14,035 nucleotides of DNA from an uncultured beta proteobacterium (GCA_903840825.1 CAIMHL010000029.1:1-14035); one strand, 5' to 3'. Shown: positions 6,543-13,176, numbered from the stretch's first letter. The notes: generated by a model not told the origin, from the letters alone. A program made the numbers and translations.

Positions 6543-8353
6543 TAGCCGTCCACCCGCAAAATGGCCAAGAAGGCTTCCTGGGGTACTTCCACTGAGCCGA
6601 TTTGTTTCATGCGTTTTTTACCTTCTTTTTGTTTGTCCAGCAATTTGCGTTTGCGTGAAATATCGCCGCCATAGCACTTGGCAATCACGTTTTTGCGCAG
6701 CGCCTTGATGGACTCGCGGGCGATGACATTGGAGCCAATGGCGGCTTGAATCGCCACGTCATACATCTGCCTTGAGATCGTCTCGCGCATCTTGGCCACC
6801 ACGGCCCGACCACGAAACTGCGACTGTGTGCGGTGCACGATGATGGACAGCGCATCCACTTTTTCACCGTTAAGCAAAATATCAACCTTCACCACATCGG
6901 CTGCACGGTATTCCTTGAAGTCGTAGTCCATCGAGGCATAGCCCCGCGAGACCGACTTGAGTTTGTCAAAGAAGTCCAGCACGATTTCGGCCAGCGGCAT
7001 CTCATAGGTCAGCATGACTTGGCGGCCATGGTAGGCCATGTTCATCTGCACACCACGTTTGAGGTTGGCCAGCGTCATGACCGAGCCCACATACTCTTGC
7101 GGCATGTACAAATGCACGGTCACGATGGGCTCGCGAATCTCATCCATGCGGCCTTGGTCTGGCATTTTGGAGGGATTTTCCACCATCCGCACTTCACCAT
7201 CGGCGCTGACCACTTGGTAAACCACGCTGGGCGCGGTGGTGATCAGGTCTTGGTCAAACTCGCGCTCCAGGCGCTCTTGCACAATTTCCATGTGCAGCAA
7301 GCCCAAAAAGCCGCAGCGAAAGCCAAAACCCAGCGCTTGCGACACTTCGGGCTCGTAGTGCAAGGAGGAGTCGTTGAGCTTGAGTTTCTCCAAGCTGTCG
7401 CGCAGACCTTCGTACTGATTGGCCTCGGTGGGGTACAAACCGGCAAAGACTTGAGGCTGAATTTCCTTGAAACCTGGCAGCGGCTCGGTGGCCGTGAAAG
7501 CAGCACCGCCCGTGCCAGCCTTGATCAGGGTGATAGTGTCACCCACCTTGGCCGCTTGCAACTCGCGAATGCCCGCAATAATGTAGCCCACCTCACCCGC
7601 CTCTAACGAGTCGCGGTCTTCATTGGCAGGCGTGAAAACACCGAGCTTGTCGGCGTTGTACATGGTGCCCGTGGCCATCATTTTGAAACGCTCGCCCTTG
7701 CCCAGGCGGCCATCGACTACACGTACCAACATCACCACGCCGACATAGGTATCAAACCAACTGTCCACGATCATGGCGCGCAGCGGGCCGTTCGGGTTGC
7801 CTTTGGGGGGCGGGATGCGGGCCACCACGGCCTCCAAAATATCGTCAATCCCTAGGCCGGTTTTGGCAGAGCACGGAATGGCGTCGGTGGCATCAATGCC
7901 GATCACATCCTCGATTTCAACTTTGGCGTTGTCGGGGTCTGCGTTGGGCAAATCCATTTTATTCAGCACCGGCACCACTTCTACACCCAGTTCCAGCGCG
8001 GTGTAGCAATTGGCCACCGTTTGCGCCTCGACACCCTGGCTGGCATCCACCACCAACAAGGCCCCTTCACAGGCCGAAAGCGAGCGACTCACTTCATAAG
8101 AAAAGTCAACGTGTCCGGGGGTGTCAATCAGGTTGAGGTTGTAAACCTGGCCATCCAATGCCTTGTACTTGAGCGAGGCGGTTTGCGCCTTGATCGTGAT
8201 CCCGCGCTCTTTTTCGATGTCCATCGAGTCGAGCACCTGCGCTTCCATCTCCCGCGCCTGCAAGCCACCGCAACGCTGAATCAAACGATCAGCCAGGGTG
8301 GATTTGCCATGATCAATGTGGGCAATGATCGAAAAATTTCTGATGTGATTCAT
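6542..8353 (-). CDS. lepA: elongation factor 4 LepA (ribosome back-translocase)
   Basis: A 603-residue translational GTPase that binds ribosomes and can reverse translocation. Motifs are G1 AHIDHGKST (11-19), G2 RGIT (50-53), G3 DTPGH (77-81), G4 NKMD (131-134) and G5 SAK (162-164). EF-G-like domains II, III and V follow, then the LepA-specific C-terminal domain ending GKKRMKQIGSVEVPQEAFLA. The frame also has a TTG one codon upstream (8354..8356). I chose the ATG because it matches the usual MxxIRNFSIIAHIDHGKST start. The ribosome binding site is weak (AAGTAA some distance away). This is the first gene of the lepA-nagZ operon. A strong minus-strand terminator lies only about 45 bases upstream, so lepA probably depends on a short local promoter or on read-through. 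Confidence 0.97.
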   Translation of the reverse strand: MNHIRNFSIIAHIDHGKSTLADRLIQRCGGLQAREMEAQVLDSMDIEKERGITIKAQTASLKYKALDGQVYNLNLIDTPGHVDFSYEVSRSLSACEGALLVVDASQGVEAQTVANCYTALELGVEVVPVLNKMDLPNADPDNAKVEIEDVIGIDATDAIPCSAKTGLGIDDILEAVVARIPPPKGNPNGPLRAMIVDSWFDTYVGVVMLVRVVDGRLGKGERFKMMATGTMYNADKLGVFTPANEDRDSLEAGEVGYIIAGIRELQAAKVGDTITLIKAGTGGAAFTATEPLPGFKEIQPQVFAGLYPTEANQYEGLRDSLEKLKLNDSSLHYEPEVSQALGFGFRCGFLGLLHMEIVQERLEREFDQDLITTAPSVVYQVVSADGEVRMVENPSKMPDQGRMDEIREPIVTVHLYMPQEYVGSVMTLANLKRGVQMNMAYHGRQVMLTYEMPLAEIVLDFFDKLKSVSRGYASMDYDFKEYRAADVVKVDILLNGEKVDALSIIVHRTQSQFRGRAVVAKMRETISRQMYDVAIQAAIGSNVIARESIKALRKNVIAKCYGGDISRKRKLLDKQKEGKKRMKQIGSVEVPQEAFLAILRVDG

Positions 8354-8397
8354 CAACGATGGTTACTTAAGTGATTGAATTAAAACGAGCGAACAAG

Positions 8398-8427
8398 AAA
8401 AAAGGGCGCATCAAATTTGACGCGCCC
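8398..8427 (-). terminator. intrinsic terminator reading toward lepA
   Basis: On the minus strand GGGCGCGTCAAA pairs with TTTGATGCGCCC. The 12-bp arms (8404-8427) have a single G-U wobble in RNA. They are followed directly by a run of six T and then CTTGTT. Polarity is clear because the plus strand has no T-run after the stem. It would end transcripts of the rpoE-rseA-rseB-mucD operon after a 3' tail of about 420 bases, or an independent small transcript from the gap. Confidence 0.8.
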
Positions 8428-8518
8428 TGAACCAACAATCATTGGCAACTGCGATAGCTGGAAGTTCATTGTAGGCAAAAAGCCAAGAAAACACAGGTCA
8501 TCAAACAGTTGCCATGGG

Positions 8519-8538
8519 TTGTTGCAGCGCAGCAACAA
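8519..8538. repeat. imperfect palindrome beside a DnaA box
   Basis: Arms TTGTTGC and GCAACAA (7 bp each, perfect) flank an AGCGCA centre that is itself nearly symmetric. It sits 5 bases from the perfect DnaA box at 8544. No T-run follows on either strand, so it does not look like a terminator. It could be a protein-binding site or an RNA hairpin. Confidence 0.45.
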
Positions 8539-8543
8539 ATAAC

Positions 8544-8552
8544 TTATACACA
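8544..8552 (+). promoter_or_regulatory. perfect DnaA box TTATACACA
   Basis: This matches the TTATNCACA consensus at every position. A second near match, TTATTAACA, follows at 8555-8563 with one mismatch. On the minus strand the same bases read TGTGTATAAG, which also resembles a -10 element. DnaA binding could therefore overlap a promoter directed toward lepA. The latter is inference only. Confidence 0.55.
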
Positions 8553-8573
8553 GCTTATTAACATTCTCTGCAA

Positions 8574-8678
8574 TCATTCCATGAACAACTTGTGGACGAA
8601 CTGTGGACCGCCTTTGGCGCCCTTCAGTTCATCCCATATGGTGGATTCAGGCTCGTTCGATAGTCCCGAATCCGTCAA
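8574..8678 (-). CDS. candidate 34-residue micro-protein
   Basis: The frame starts with TTG (8676..8678), preceded by a strong GGAGG (8686-8690) at 7 bases, and ends in TGA. The predicted peptide begins MTDSGLSNEPESTIWDELKG, continues with GAKGGPQFVHK and ends LFME. It is soluble, acidic at the start and basic later, with no signal or membrane segment, and I do not recognise it. Codon use looks ordinary for the neighbourhood. Against it: a TTG start, small size, a 9-bp hairpin over codons 3-13, and partial DnaA-like boxes inside it. A plus-strand frame also covers the region but lacks a ribosome binding site. Confidence 0.35.
   Translation of the reverse strand: MTDSGLSNEPESTIWDELKGAKGGPQFVHKLFME
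8643..8673 (-). repeat. inverted repeat / RNA hairpin in the mucD-lepA gap
   Basis: On the minus strand GGATTCGGG pairs with CCTGAATCC (nine pairs, one of them G-U in RNA) across a 13-base loop. It falls at codons 3-13 of the candidate micro-ORF. If that ORF is real, the stem could affect its translation. Otherwise it may be part of a structured 3' tail or small RNA. No T-run follows. Confidence 0.4.
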
Positions 8679-8798
8679 TGTTCACCCTCCATTCTAACCA
8701 AAACTGCTTTAGTCGAAATTTGAAGTTAGTAGGCGCCAACTTGGATGGGGACTTCGGAGCGGTTCAAAATAAATTTAATTGACCGCTGACCAGGCTTT

Positions 8799-8807
8799 TT
8801 ATCCACA
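8799..8807 (+). promoter_or_regulatory. perfect DnaA box TTATCCACA
   Basis: This is identical to the high-affinity E. coli-type DnaA box. It continues into the palindrome CCACAAATTGTGG (8803-8815), whose right half gives a poor second box in the opposite direction. It lies about 40 bases after the mucD stop, next to an AT-rich stretch. Confidence 0.6.
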
Positions 8808-8848
8808 AATTGTGGCAATAGCCCAGTCAGTGAGAGGGTCAAAAATCC

Positions 8849-10315
8849 TTATTTAGGCAATCGGATCACGGCATATTGCGCCCATTCACCCCGCCGAAAC
8901 AGGACGCTGACTGATTTACTCTTGTCCATTTTGGACAGCACTGCCTCGAACTCCTTGACACTGGAGACCGCCACATTGCCAATTTGAACGATCACATCGC
9001 CCTCTTGCAAGCCCGAGCGGGCGGCCGCTTCGGTAGCGGCATCCACTTTCACACCACCCTTGAGCTTGAGCTCTTTCTTTTGCTCCTCGGTCAGGTCACT
9101 CACCGCTAGCCCCAAAGTCTGACCGGCGCTGGAAGCCTTGGGTTTGACTTCTTTCTCAGCCGCTTTTTTCACCGGCTTGTCAGCTTCGATTTCGGCAATC
9201 GTCACGGTCAGCTCCTTGTAGGCGCCACGGCGAAACACGGTGAGTGTGCTGCGGGTGCCTGGTTTGGTCGCGCCGACCATGCGGGGCAAGTCGCTGGATT
9301 TCTCCACCACGCGGCCTTCAAACTTGGTGATGATGTCACCGGCCTCGACGCCGCCCTTTTCAGCGGGTGCGCCCACTTCAACACCGCGCACCAGTGCGCC
9401 CTGTGGCTTGGGCAAGCCCAAAGATTCAGCCACTTCTTTGGTCACTTGGTCAATTTGCACACCGATGCGTCCGCGTGTCACACGGCCAGAGGCGCGCAAC
9501 TGCTCGCTCACCCGCATGGCCTCGTCCATCGGAATGGCAAACGAGATGCCCATGGAGCCGCCTGAGCGGGAATAGATCTGGCTATTAATACCCACCACTT
9601 CGCCTCGCATATTAATAAGCGGGCCGCCTGAATTACCAGGGTTGATGGCGACATCCGTTTGAATGAAGGGTAAGTAGTCACCAGTGTCGCGCTGCTTGGC
9701 GCTCACGATGCCGGCGGTCACGGTGTTTTCAAGGCCAAAGGGTGAGCCAATCGCCATCACCCACTCGCCCACTTTGAGGCGATTCACATCACCCACTTTG
9801 ACCGCTGGCAAACCGGTCGCCTCAATCTTGACCACGGCTACATCGCTGCGTTTGTCGGCACCCACAATTTTGGCTTTGAATTCACGCTTGTCAGTCAAGG
9901 TCACGATCACTTCATCAGCCCCCTCCACCACATGCGCGTTGGTCATGATGAATCCGTCAGCGGACAAAATAAACCCTGAGCCCACGCCGCGTGGTTGCTC
10001 TTCTTCCGGCTGTTGGGGTCTGTTTTGGCGCGGCGGCTGGCGCGGCATATTGGGCAAGGGCAGACCAAAACGGCGGAAGAACTCCAGCATTTCTTCTTCC
10101 CCAGGCCCATTTTGAGCCGTCTTTGGGGCCACTTTTTCAAGTGTCCGGATGTTGACCACCGACGGCCCCGCCTGCTCGACCAGATCAGTAAAGTCAGGCA
10201 AGGTGCGCACCTGCGCTGCAGCAGGCGCCACGGGCATCAGGACGACCGAGGCCGACAGCGCACAAGCGCTGACCCAGGCACAGGCGTGCAATTTTTTCAA
10301 GAATATGGAGGACAT
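8849..10315 (-). CDS. mucD: DegP/DegQ/MucD-family periplasmic serine protease (HtrA)
   Basis: A 488-residue HtrA protease/chaperone that degrades misfolded envelope proteins and tempers sigma-E signalling. A signal peptide with a hydrophobic core (about 12-29) ends APAAAQ, with likely cleavage near residue 34. The trypsin-like domain has the triad H128 (TNAHVV), D158 (SDVAVV) and S229 (GNSGGP). PDZ1 spans about 282-375, and PDZ2 about 398-480 after a lysine/alanine-rich linker. A proline/glutamine-rich LA-loop-like insert precedes the protease core (90-108). I chose the ATG at 10313..10315 because it has AAGGAAAG upstream and gives a clean signal peptide. A longer frame would run back into rseB. 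The gene lies 38 bases after rseB, which places it in the sigma-E operon. Confidence 0.95.
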   Translation of the reverse strand: MSSIFLKKLHACAWVSACALSASVVLMPVAPAAAQVRTLPDFTDLVEQAGPSVVNIRTLEKVAPKTAQNGPGEEEMLEFFRRFGLPLPNMPRQPPRQNRPQQPEEEQPRGVGSGFILSADGFIMTNAHVVEGADEVIVTLTDKREFKAKIVGADKRSDVAVVKIEATGLPAVKVGDVNRLKVGEWVMAIGSPFGLENTVTAGIVSAKQRDTGDYLPFIQTDVAINPGNSGGPLINMRGEVVGINSQIYSRSGGSMGISFAIPMDEAMRVSEQLRASGRVTRGRIGVQIDQVTKEVAESLGLPKPQGALVRGVEVGAPAEKGGVEAGDIITKFEGRVVEKSSDLPRMVGATKPGTRSTLTVFRRGAYKELTVTIAEIEADKPVKKAAEKEVKPKASSAGQTLGLAVSDLTEEQKKELKLKGGVKVDAATEAAARSGLQEGDVIVQIGNVAVSSVKEFEAVLSKMDKSKSVSVLFRRGEWAQYAVIRLPK

Positions 10316-10353
10316 CAGCGTACTTTCCTTAAAATTTAAACTCACTAAATACT

Positions 10354-11349
10354 TCATTTGATCCGTGTAAGCCCTTGTACAAAGGCCGTCAATGTTTGCG
10401 GTGGAACCTCCCCCACTGCGGTAACCCACCATTGGTTCAGCCGGTGGGACAAGGCATACGTTGAGCCCAAGGCTTGCAGTTCGCCCTGGAGGTGGCGACG
10501 AGGGTCGAAGGCTTCAATGAACAGAGAAACAGAGGCCAGTCCATCTGAAAAAACCCACTGCACGGTGCCGTCTTGGCGCGTCTCTGGCCCAGCGGCCATC
10601 AAACGCTTGTAACAATTCATCGATTTGAAACCGGGCACTCCACCACGCAGCATCCAGCCCTGCGCCTCGGGCGTTGTTTTAACCATTTCGGGGGTTTCAA
10701 CGCGGTAGCCCTGGGTGTTGTCCATCATCTGACTGAGTTTGCTCAGGCTGACGGGCATATCAAGTTGCAACTCAGAAAACGCCGACTGCTCCAGAACACG
10801 GCCTTGGCCGTCCAGAGTTTGTAATTTAAGCACCAAGCTGGTTTTTTGCTCGGTCCAGACCCGGTACCCGAACCGGTAGCGATCCTGGGGCCGCAGTTGC
10901 ACGACATCCGCCACGAAGCCGGCTACCCGCTCAGTGCCGATGGGCTTGGCCTCATAAAACTGGGCGATTGAGGTCGGATGGGATTGAAGCAGATTGGGAA
11001 ACAACCCAAGAGATTCACGTGTTTCAGACAGCACCACACGACGCTCTGGAAAGAAGGTGAGCACTTGGTCATTGCGCCTGAAGGTGGACCTGGGGGAGCC
11101 CGTCAAGGACTCCACGCGTTCCACCTGCTGCGCCCCCTCACAGGCATGCCAGATGCGGGCACTCGACATCCGCCCCTCCACGGACACCACGAAAACACCC
11201 GCGTAGCTTTGCTTGCTTGACGCCTCGTGGATGCGCACCAACCATTCATTCAGACCGGTTTGCAGCGGCAAGGGCTGCGCCAGTGCCGGGCCACCGAACA
11301 CGACCAGCAGAAAGGCGAAAGCCATGCCCGGGATCCTGGTCAAGCTCAT
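10354..11349 (-). CDS. rseB: sigma-E regulatory protein RseB/MucB
   Basis: A 331-residue periplasmic protein that binds RseA and protects it from the first protease until it senses lipid or LPS intermediates. The signal peptide MSLTRIPGMAFAFLLVVFGG ends PALA, with cleavage expected near residue 24. The N-terminal lipoprotein-carrier-like domain shows NEWLVRIHEASSKQSYAGVFV (34-54) and VERVESLTGSPRSTFRRNDQ. The C-terminal MucB domain includes VPGFKSMNCYKR and VQWVFSDGLASVSLFIEAF. The ATG overlaps the rseA stop as ATGA, so translation is probably coupled. A second Met at residue 9 would still give a signal peptide. Length is close to E. coli RseB (318). Confidence 0.95.
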   Translation of the reverse strand: MSLTRIPGMAFAFLLVVFGGPALAQPLPLQTGLNEWLVRIHEASSKQSYAGVFVVSVEGRMSSARIWHACEGAQQVERVESLTGSPRSTFRRNDQVLTFFPERRVVLSETRESLGLFPNLLQSHPTSIAQFYEAKPIGTERVAGFVADVVQLRPQDRYRFGYRVWTEQKTSLVLKLQTLDGQGRVLEQSAFSELQLDMPVSLSKLSQMMDNTQGYRVETPEMVKTTPEAQGWMLRGGVPGFKSMNCYKRLMAAGPETRQDGTVQWVFSDGLASVSLFIEAFDPRRHLQGELQALGSTYALSHRLNQWWVTAVGEVPPQTLTAFVQGLTRIK

Positions 11350-11987
11350 CGGGGAGCGCCTTCAAAAACGGCATTACTCAGAAAGCCGGAAGGCTTTTGA
11401 AAGGCGGACGTTCCACCAAACTGCTTGTGAGCGGCCAGAAAAGCATCCAGCTGAGGGTCCCGAATCATGCGGATTGCTCCGTCACCGGGCGTCACCAATG
11501 GCAAAGCGGCCAGGGACTGACCGGTTGGCACAATCACCTGGGCAAGCTGGGGGCCGGCAGCAGACCCAAGACCTGCACCCAGCCCTTGCCAACTCACCAC
11601 CATAACCGCCAACAAGGCGGCAAAACCGCCCGCCAAGCGCCAACCAAACGAGGCGTCATTGGCGGCCGTATTTCTTAAGACTTTTAGTGCTGCAACGTCC
11701 TGCTGAATTGCTTGAGCAGCTTCTATTTTTATAGCATTCCCACCAAGGGCTTGGACAGGCTCTTTGGCCAAGGCCTCACTCAGACGCTGCATAAAGGCGG
11801 CTTCCCGGTCTGGGCATGACACCTCCCCCGAACGCATCACCTCGCCCACCAAATGGTAGGTGTTCCAGCGGGCTTGCGCATCAGCATCGTGCATGAGCCA
11901 GTCCAAGGTCTGCTTTGCCGCTTCCCCAGACAGTTGCCCATCCGCCAAGGCAGAGAGTCGCTCACAGTTTTCAAGGGGGTTTGTCAT
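11346..11987 (-). CDS. rseA: anti-sigma-E factor RseA/MucA
   Basis: A 213-residue single-pass inner-membrane protein that holds sigma-E inactive until regulated proteolysis releases it. The cytoplasmic anti-sigma domain has the typical ERLSALADGQLSGEA (9-23) and ARWNTYHLVGEVMRSGE (39-55). One membrane segment (about 116-136) is followed by a periplasmic RseB-binding part that includes IRDPQLDAFLAAHKQFGG. I use the ATG at 11985..11987, 36 bases after rpoE. A TTG 11 codons upstream would leave only 3 bases to rpoE but has no ribosome binding site. Residues 85-102, in the cytoplasmic linker before the membrane segment, are encoded by a dispersed repeat. Confidence 0.92.
   Translation of the reverse strand: MTNPLENCERLSALADGQLSGEAAKQTLDWLMHDADAQARWNTYHLVGEVMRSGEVSCPDREAAFMQRLSEALAKEPVQALGGNAIKIEAAQAIQQDVAALKVLRNTAANDASFGWRLAGGFAALLAVMVVSWQGLGAGLGSAAGPQLAQVIVPTGQSLAALPLVTPGDGAIRMIRDPQLDAFLAAHKQFGGTSAFQKPSGFLSNAVFEGAPR
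11682..11735 (-). repeat. dispersed ~50-bp repeat inside rseA (copy D)
   Basis: On the minus strand it begins GCTATAAAAATAGAAGCTGC, continues TCAAGCAATTC and ends near GCACTAAAA. It shares its first 27-base frame with copy A and the AAAAATA/AGCTGC/CAAGCA core with copy C. It encodes AIKIEAAQAIQQDVAALK (RseA residues 85-102). The core is translated in the same frame as in era (KIxAAQA in both). Confidence 0.72.
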
Positions 11988-12023
11988 AGCCTGGGCTTGC
12001 CTTCGAAAATTATCAATCAACGC

Positions 12024-12662
12024 TTACCAGCGCTTGCTGGTTTGTTTTTCCAGCATGGGTTTTACTTTGGCAGACACGGCCTCCCTAGCTCGAAAAATTC
12101 TTGAGCGGACCGTCCCGACAGGGCAATTCATCATGTCTGCAATTTCCTCATAATTCAGGCCTTCAATTTCACGCAGCGTCAAAGCCTGACGCAAGTCTTC
12201 GGGTAAGGCTGCCATGGCCGCATTCACAGCCGCTGCAATTTCCTTGGCGGCCAGCACGGTCTCAGGCGTCTCATGGAATATTGGTTCGTTTCTGGCTGAA
12301 TAAGTTTCATCGTTTTCAGCATCTGTTTTGAAATCAGCCCCAAACACGGTTCGGTCGCGCTGAAGATCGCCCAAAAACTTCTTGGCCGTGTTGATGGCAA
12401 TTCGGTAAAGCCAGGTGTAAAACTGGGCATCGCCGCGAAACTGGTGCAAGGCCCGGTAAGCGCGAATAAAGGTTTCCTGGGCAATATCTTCAACCAAATC
12501 CACATCTCGAACCATGCGGCCAACCAAGCGCTGAATGCGCCTCTGGTACTTGGTGACCAGCAAGCCATAGGCGCGCTGGTCACCGGCCACTGCGCGCTCC
12601 ACCAGCAGGGTGTCACTGTTGGCGACTCTGGCGGTTTCGGGGCTGGGGGTTTGCTCGGTCAT
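12024..12662 (-). CDS. rpoE: RNA polymerase sigma factor RpoE (sigma-E/AlgU, ECF family)
   Basis: A 212-residue ECF sigma factor of the RpoE/AlgU group that directs envelope-stress genes. Region 2 spans about 20-100 and includes LVEDIAQETFIRAYRALHQF (56-75) and FYTWLYRIAINTAKKFLGD. Region 4 spans about 145-205 and includes LPEDLRQALTLREIEGLNYE (153-172) and the helix-turn-helix MNCPVGTVRSRIFRAREAV (178-196). C180 in region 4 is common in this group. The start ATG overlaps the stop of the upstream YgfX-like gene as ATGA, with no strong ribosome binding site, which suggests coupling. RseA, RseB and MucD follow. I found no good sigma-E-type promoter immediately upstream. Confidence 0.97.
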   Translation of the reverse strand: MTEQTPSPETARVANSDTLLVERAVAGDQRAYGLLVTKYQRRIQRLVGRMVRDVDLVEDIAQETFIRAYRALHQFRGDAQFYTWLYRIAINTAKKFLGDLQRDRTVFGADFKTDAENDETYSARNEPIFHETPETVLAAKEIAAAVNAAMAALPEDLRQALTLREIEGLNYEEIADMMNCPVGTVRSRIFRAREAVSAKVKPMLEKQTSKRW

Positions 12663-13129
12663 GGTTGCTCAGACTTTACAGGAGACCCTTTCCCGCTCGT
12701 CTGATGAAGGGTATCAAACTGGCGCGAAAAGACAGCTCGACGCAAAGGCAACCAAAGTGGCTCAAGGCGCTTGCGTTCGGCCCAAAGCCAAAACTGCGGC
12801 CCGCTCAGTGGCGTCAGCCTCAACAACAAGACGAACTGAAAATCAAGTTGCACCGAAATTGCGCCCGTAATGGATGGTTGAGCCCCACTCAAGCACCAGA
12901 CGACCCCATCCCAGGACAGGAGGCCTTGGCGGGTACGCTGCCACTCTTGCCAGGCAAACAGCACCGCCAAACACAGCGTCACAATCATGAGGCCCTGGCG
13001 CCAATCCCACACAGCGTTGGCAACCCAAAAAAAGCAGGTTACCAGCGCTGCGAAGAGCAAGAAGATGAGAAGTACAGCCTGAAAGTGAGAACGCCCCACC
13101 GGATAACTGACCGTTGGGGCGTTGTGCAT
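12659..13129 (-). CDS. small membrane protein, YgfX-like, coupled to rpoE
   Basis: A 156-residue protein with two adjacent hydrophobic segments (about 16-37 and 44-62), then a soluble part of beta-strand character. The order of features resembles YgfX (CptA-like): two TM helices, an arginine-containing turn (QEWQRTRQGLLSWDGVVW), a strand-rich LDFQFVLLLRL, then WLWAER and WLPLRRAVFSR. E. coli YgfX is a membrane protein encoded with SdhE and linked to cytoskeletal proteins. No sdhE-like gene is visible here. The family call rests on pattern memory, and the gene could be labelled hypothetical. It starts 47 bases after fabF and overlaps rpoE by ATGA. A strong hairpin lies just inside its start, and no clear ribosome binding site is seen. 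Confidence 0.7.
   Translation of the reverse strand: MHNAPTVSYPVGRSHFQAVLLIFLLFAALVTCFFWVANAVWDWRQGLMIVTLCLAVLFAWQEWQRTRQGLLSWDGVVWCLSGAQPSITGAISVQLDFQFVLLLRLTPLSGPQFWLWAERKRLEPLWLPLRRAVFSRQFDTLHQTSGKGSPVKSEQP
13091..13122 (-). repeat. strong RNA hairpin inside the start of the YgfX-like gene
   Basis: On the minus strand ACGCCCCAACGG pairs with CCGGTGGGGCGT (12-bp arms with a single A-G mismatch) around an 8-base loop TCAGTTAT. It starts 4 bases after the ATG. The following bases are not T-rich, so it is not a standard terminator. It may damp translation or read-through from fabF into the rpoE operon. Confidence 0.55.
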
Positions 13130-13134
13130 GGGGC

Positions 13135-13163
13135 TTGATTCAGCTCAGCGCGTCGTGAATCAA
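13135..13163. repeat. perfect 8-bp inverted repeat in the fabF-rpoE operon gap
   Basis: TTGATTCA and TGAATCAA lie 13 bases apart, centred in the 47-base gap between fabF and the YgfX-like gene. No T-run follows on the minus strand. It could be an operator or a second small hairpin ahead of the stronger one at 13091-13122. I cannot tell which. Confidence 0.4.
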
Positions 13164-13176
13164 AATTTAACGGCGG

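Larger units (their letters stand above)
8354..8848. other. long non-coding gap between mucD and lepA
   Basis: About 495 bases hold no confident gene. From high to low coordinates I see a perfect DnaA box (8799-8807) set in the short palindrome CCACAAATTGTGG, an AT-rich stretch (8764-8780), and a candidate 34-codon minus-strand ORF (8574-8678) with a hairpin in its start region. Two partial DnaA-like boxes on the other strand (8591-8599, 8602-8610) and a second perfect DnaA box (8544-8552) next to a near match (8555-8563) follow. Last come an imperfect 20-base palindrome (8519-8538) and a minus-strand terminator (8398-8427). I recall that many Burkholderiales carry a glutaredoxin-like gene between mucD and lepA. 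No trace of one is visible here. Confidence 0.75.

Noticed and set aside
8380..8577. Minus-strand 65-codon frame that overlaps the micro-ORF by ATGA
   Set aside because: It runs through the intrinsic terminator, has no own ribosome binding site, and has an improbable hydrophobic/aromatic composition.
8509..8697. Plus-strand 62-codon frame in the mucD-lepA gap
   Set aside because: It has no ribosome binding site before either Met, covers the palindrome and DnaA boxes, and shows a less protein-like composition than the minus-strand frame.
10364..10392. Possible sigma-70-type promoter for mucD (TTGACG, 17 bases, TACACG, minus strand)
   Set aside because: The -35 and spacing are good, but the -10 matches only three of six positions and lies inside the rseB 3' end. 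Too weak to list.
10316..10432. A 39-residue N-terminal extension of MucD reaching into rseB
   Set aside because: It would bury the signal peptide. The ATG at 10315 has a good ribosome binding site and a clean signal sequence.
13130..13176. Sigma-E-type promoter for autoregulation of rpoE in the gap after fabF
   Set aside because: No GGAACTT-like -35 with a properly spaced -10 was found in the gap or in the YgfX-like gene. A promoter may lie elsewhere.
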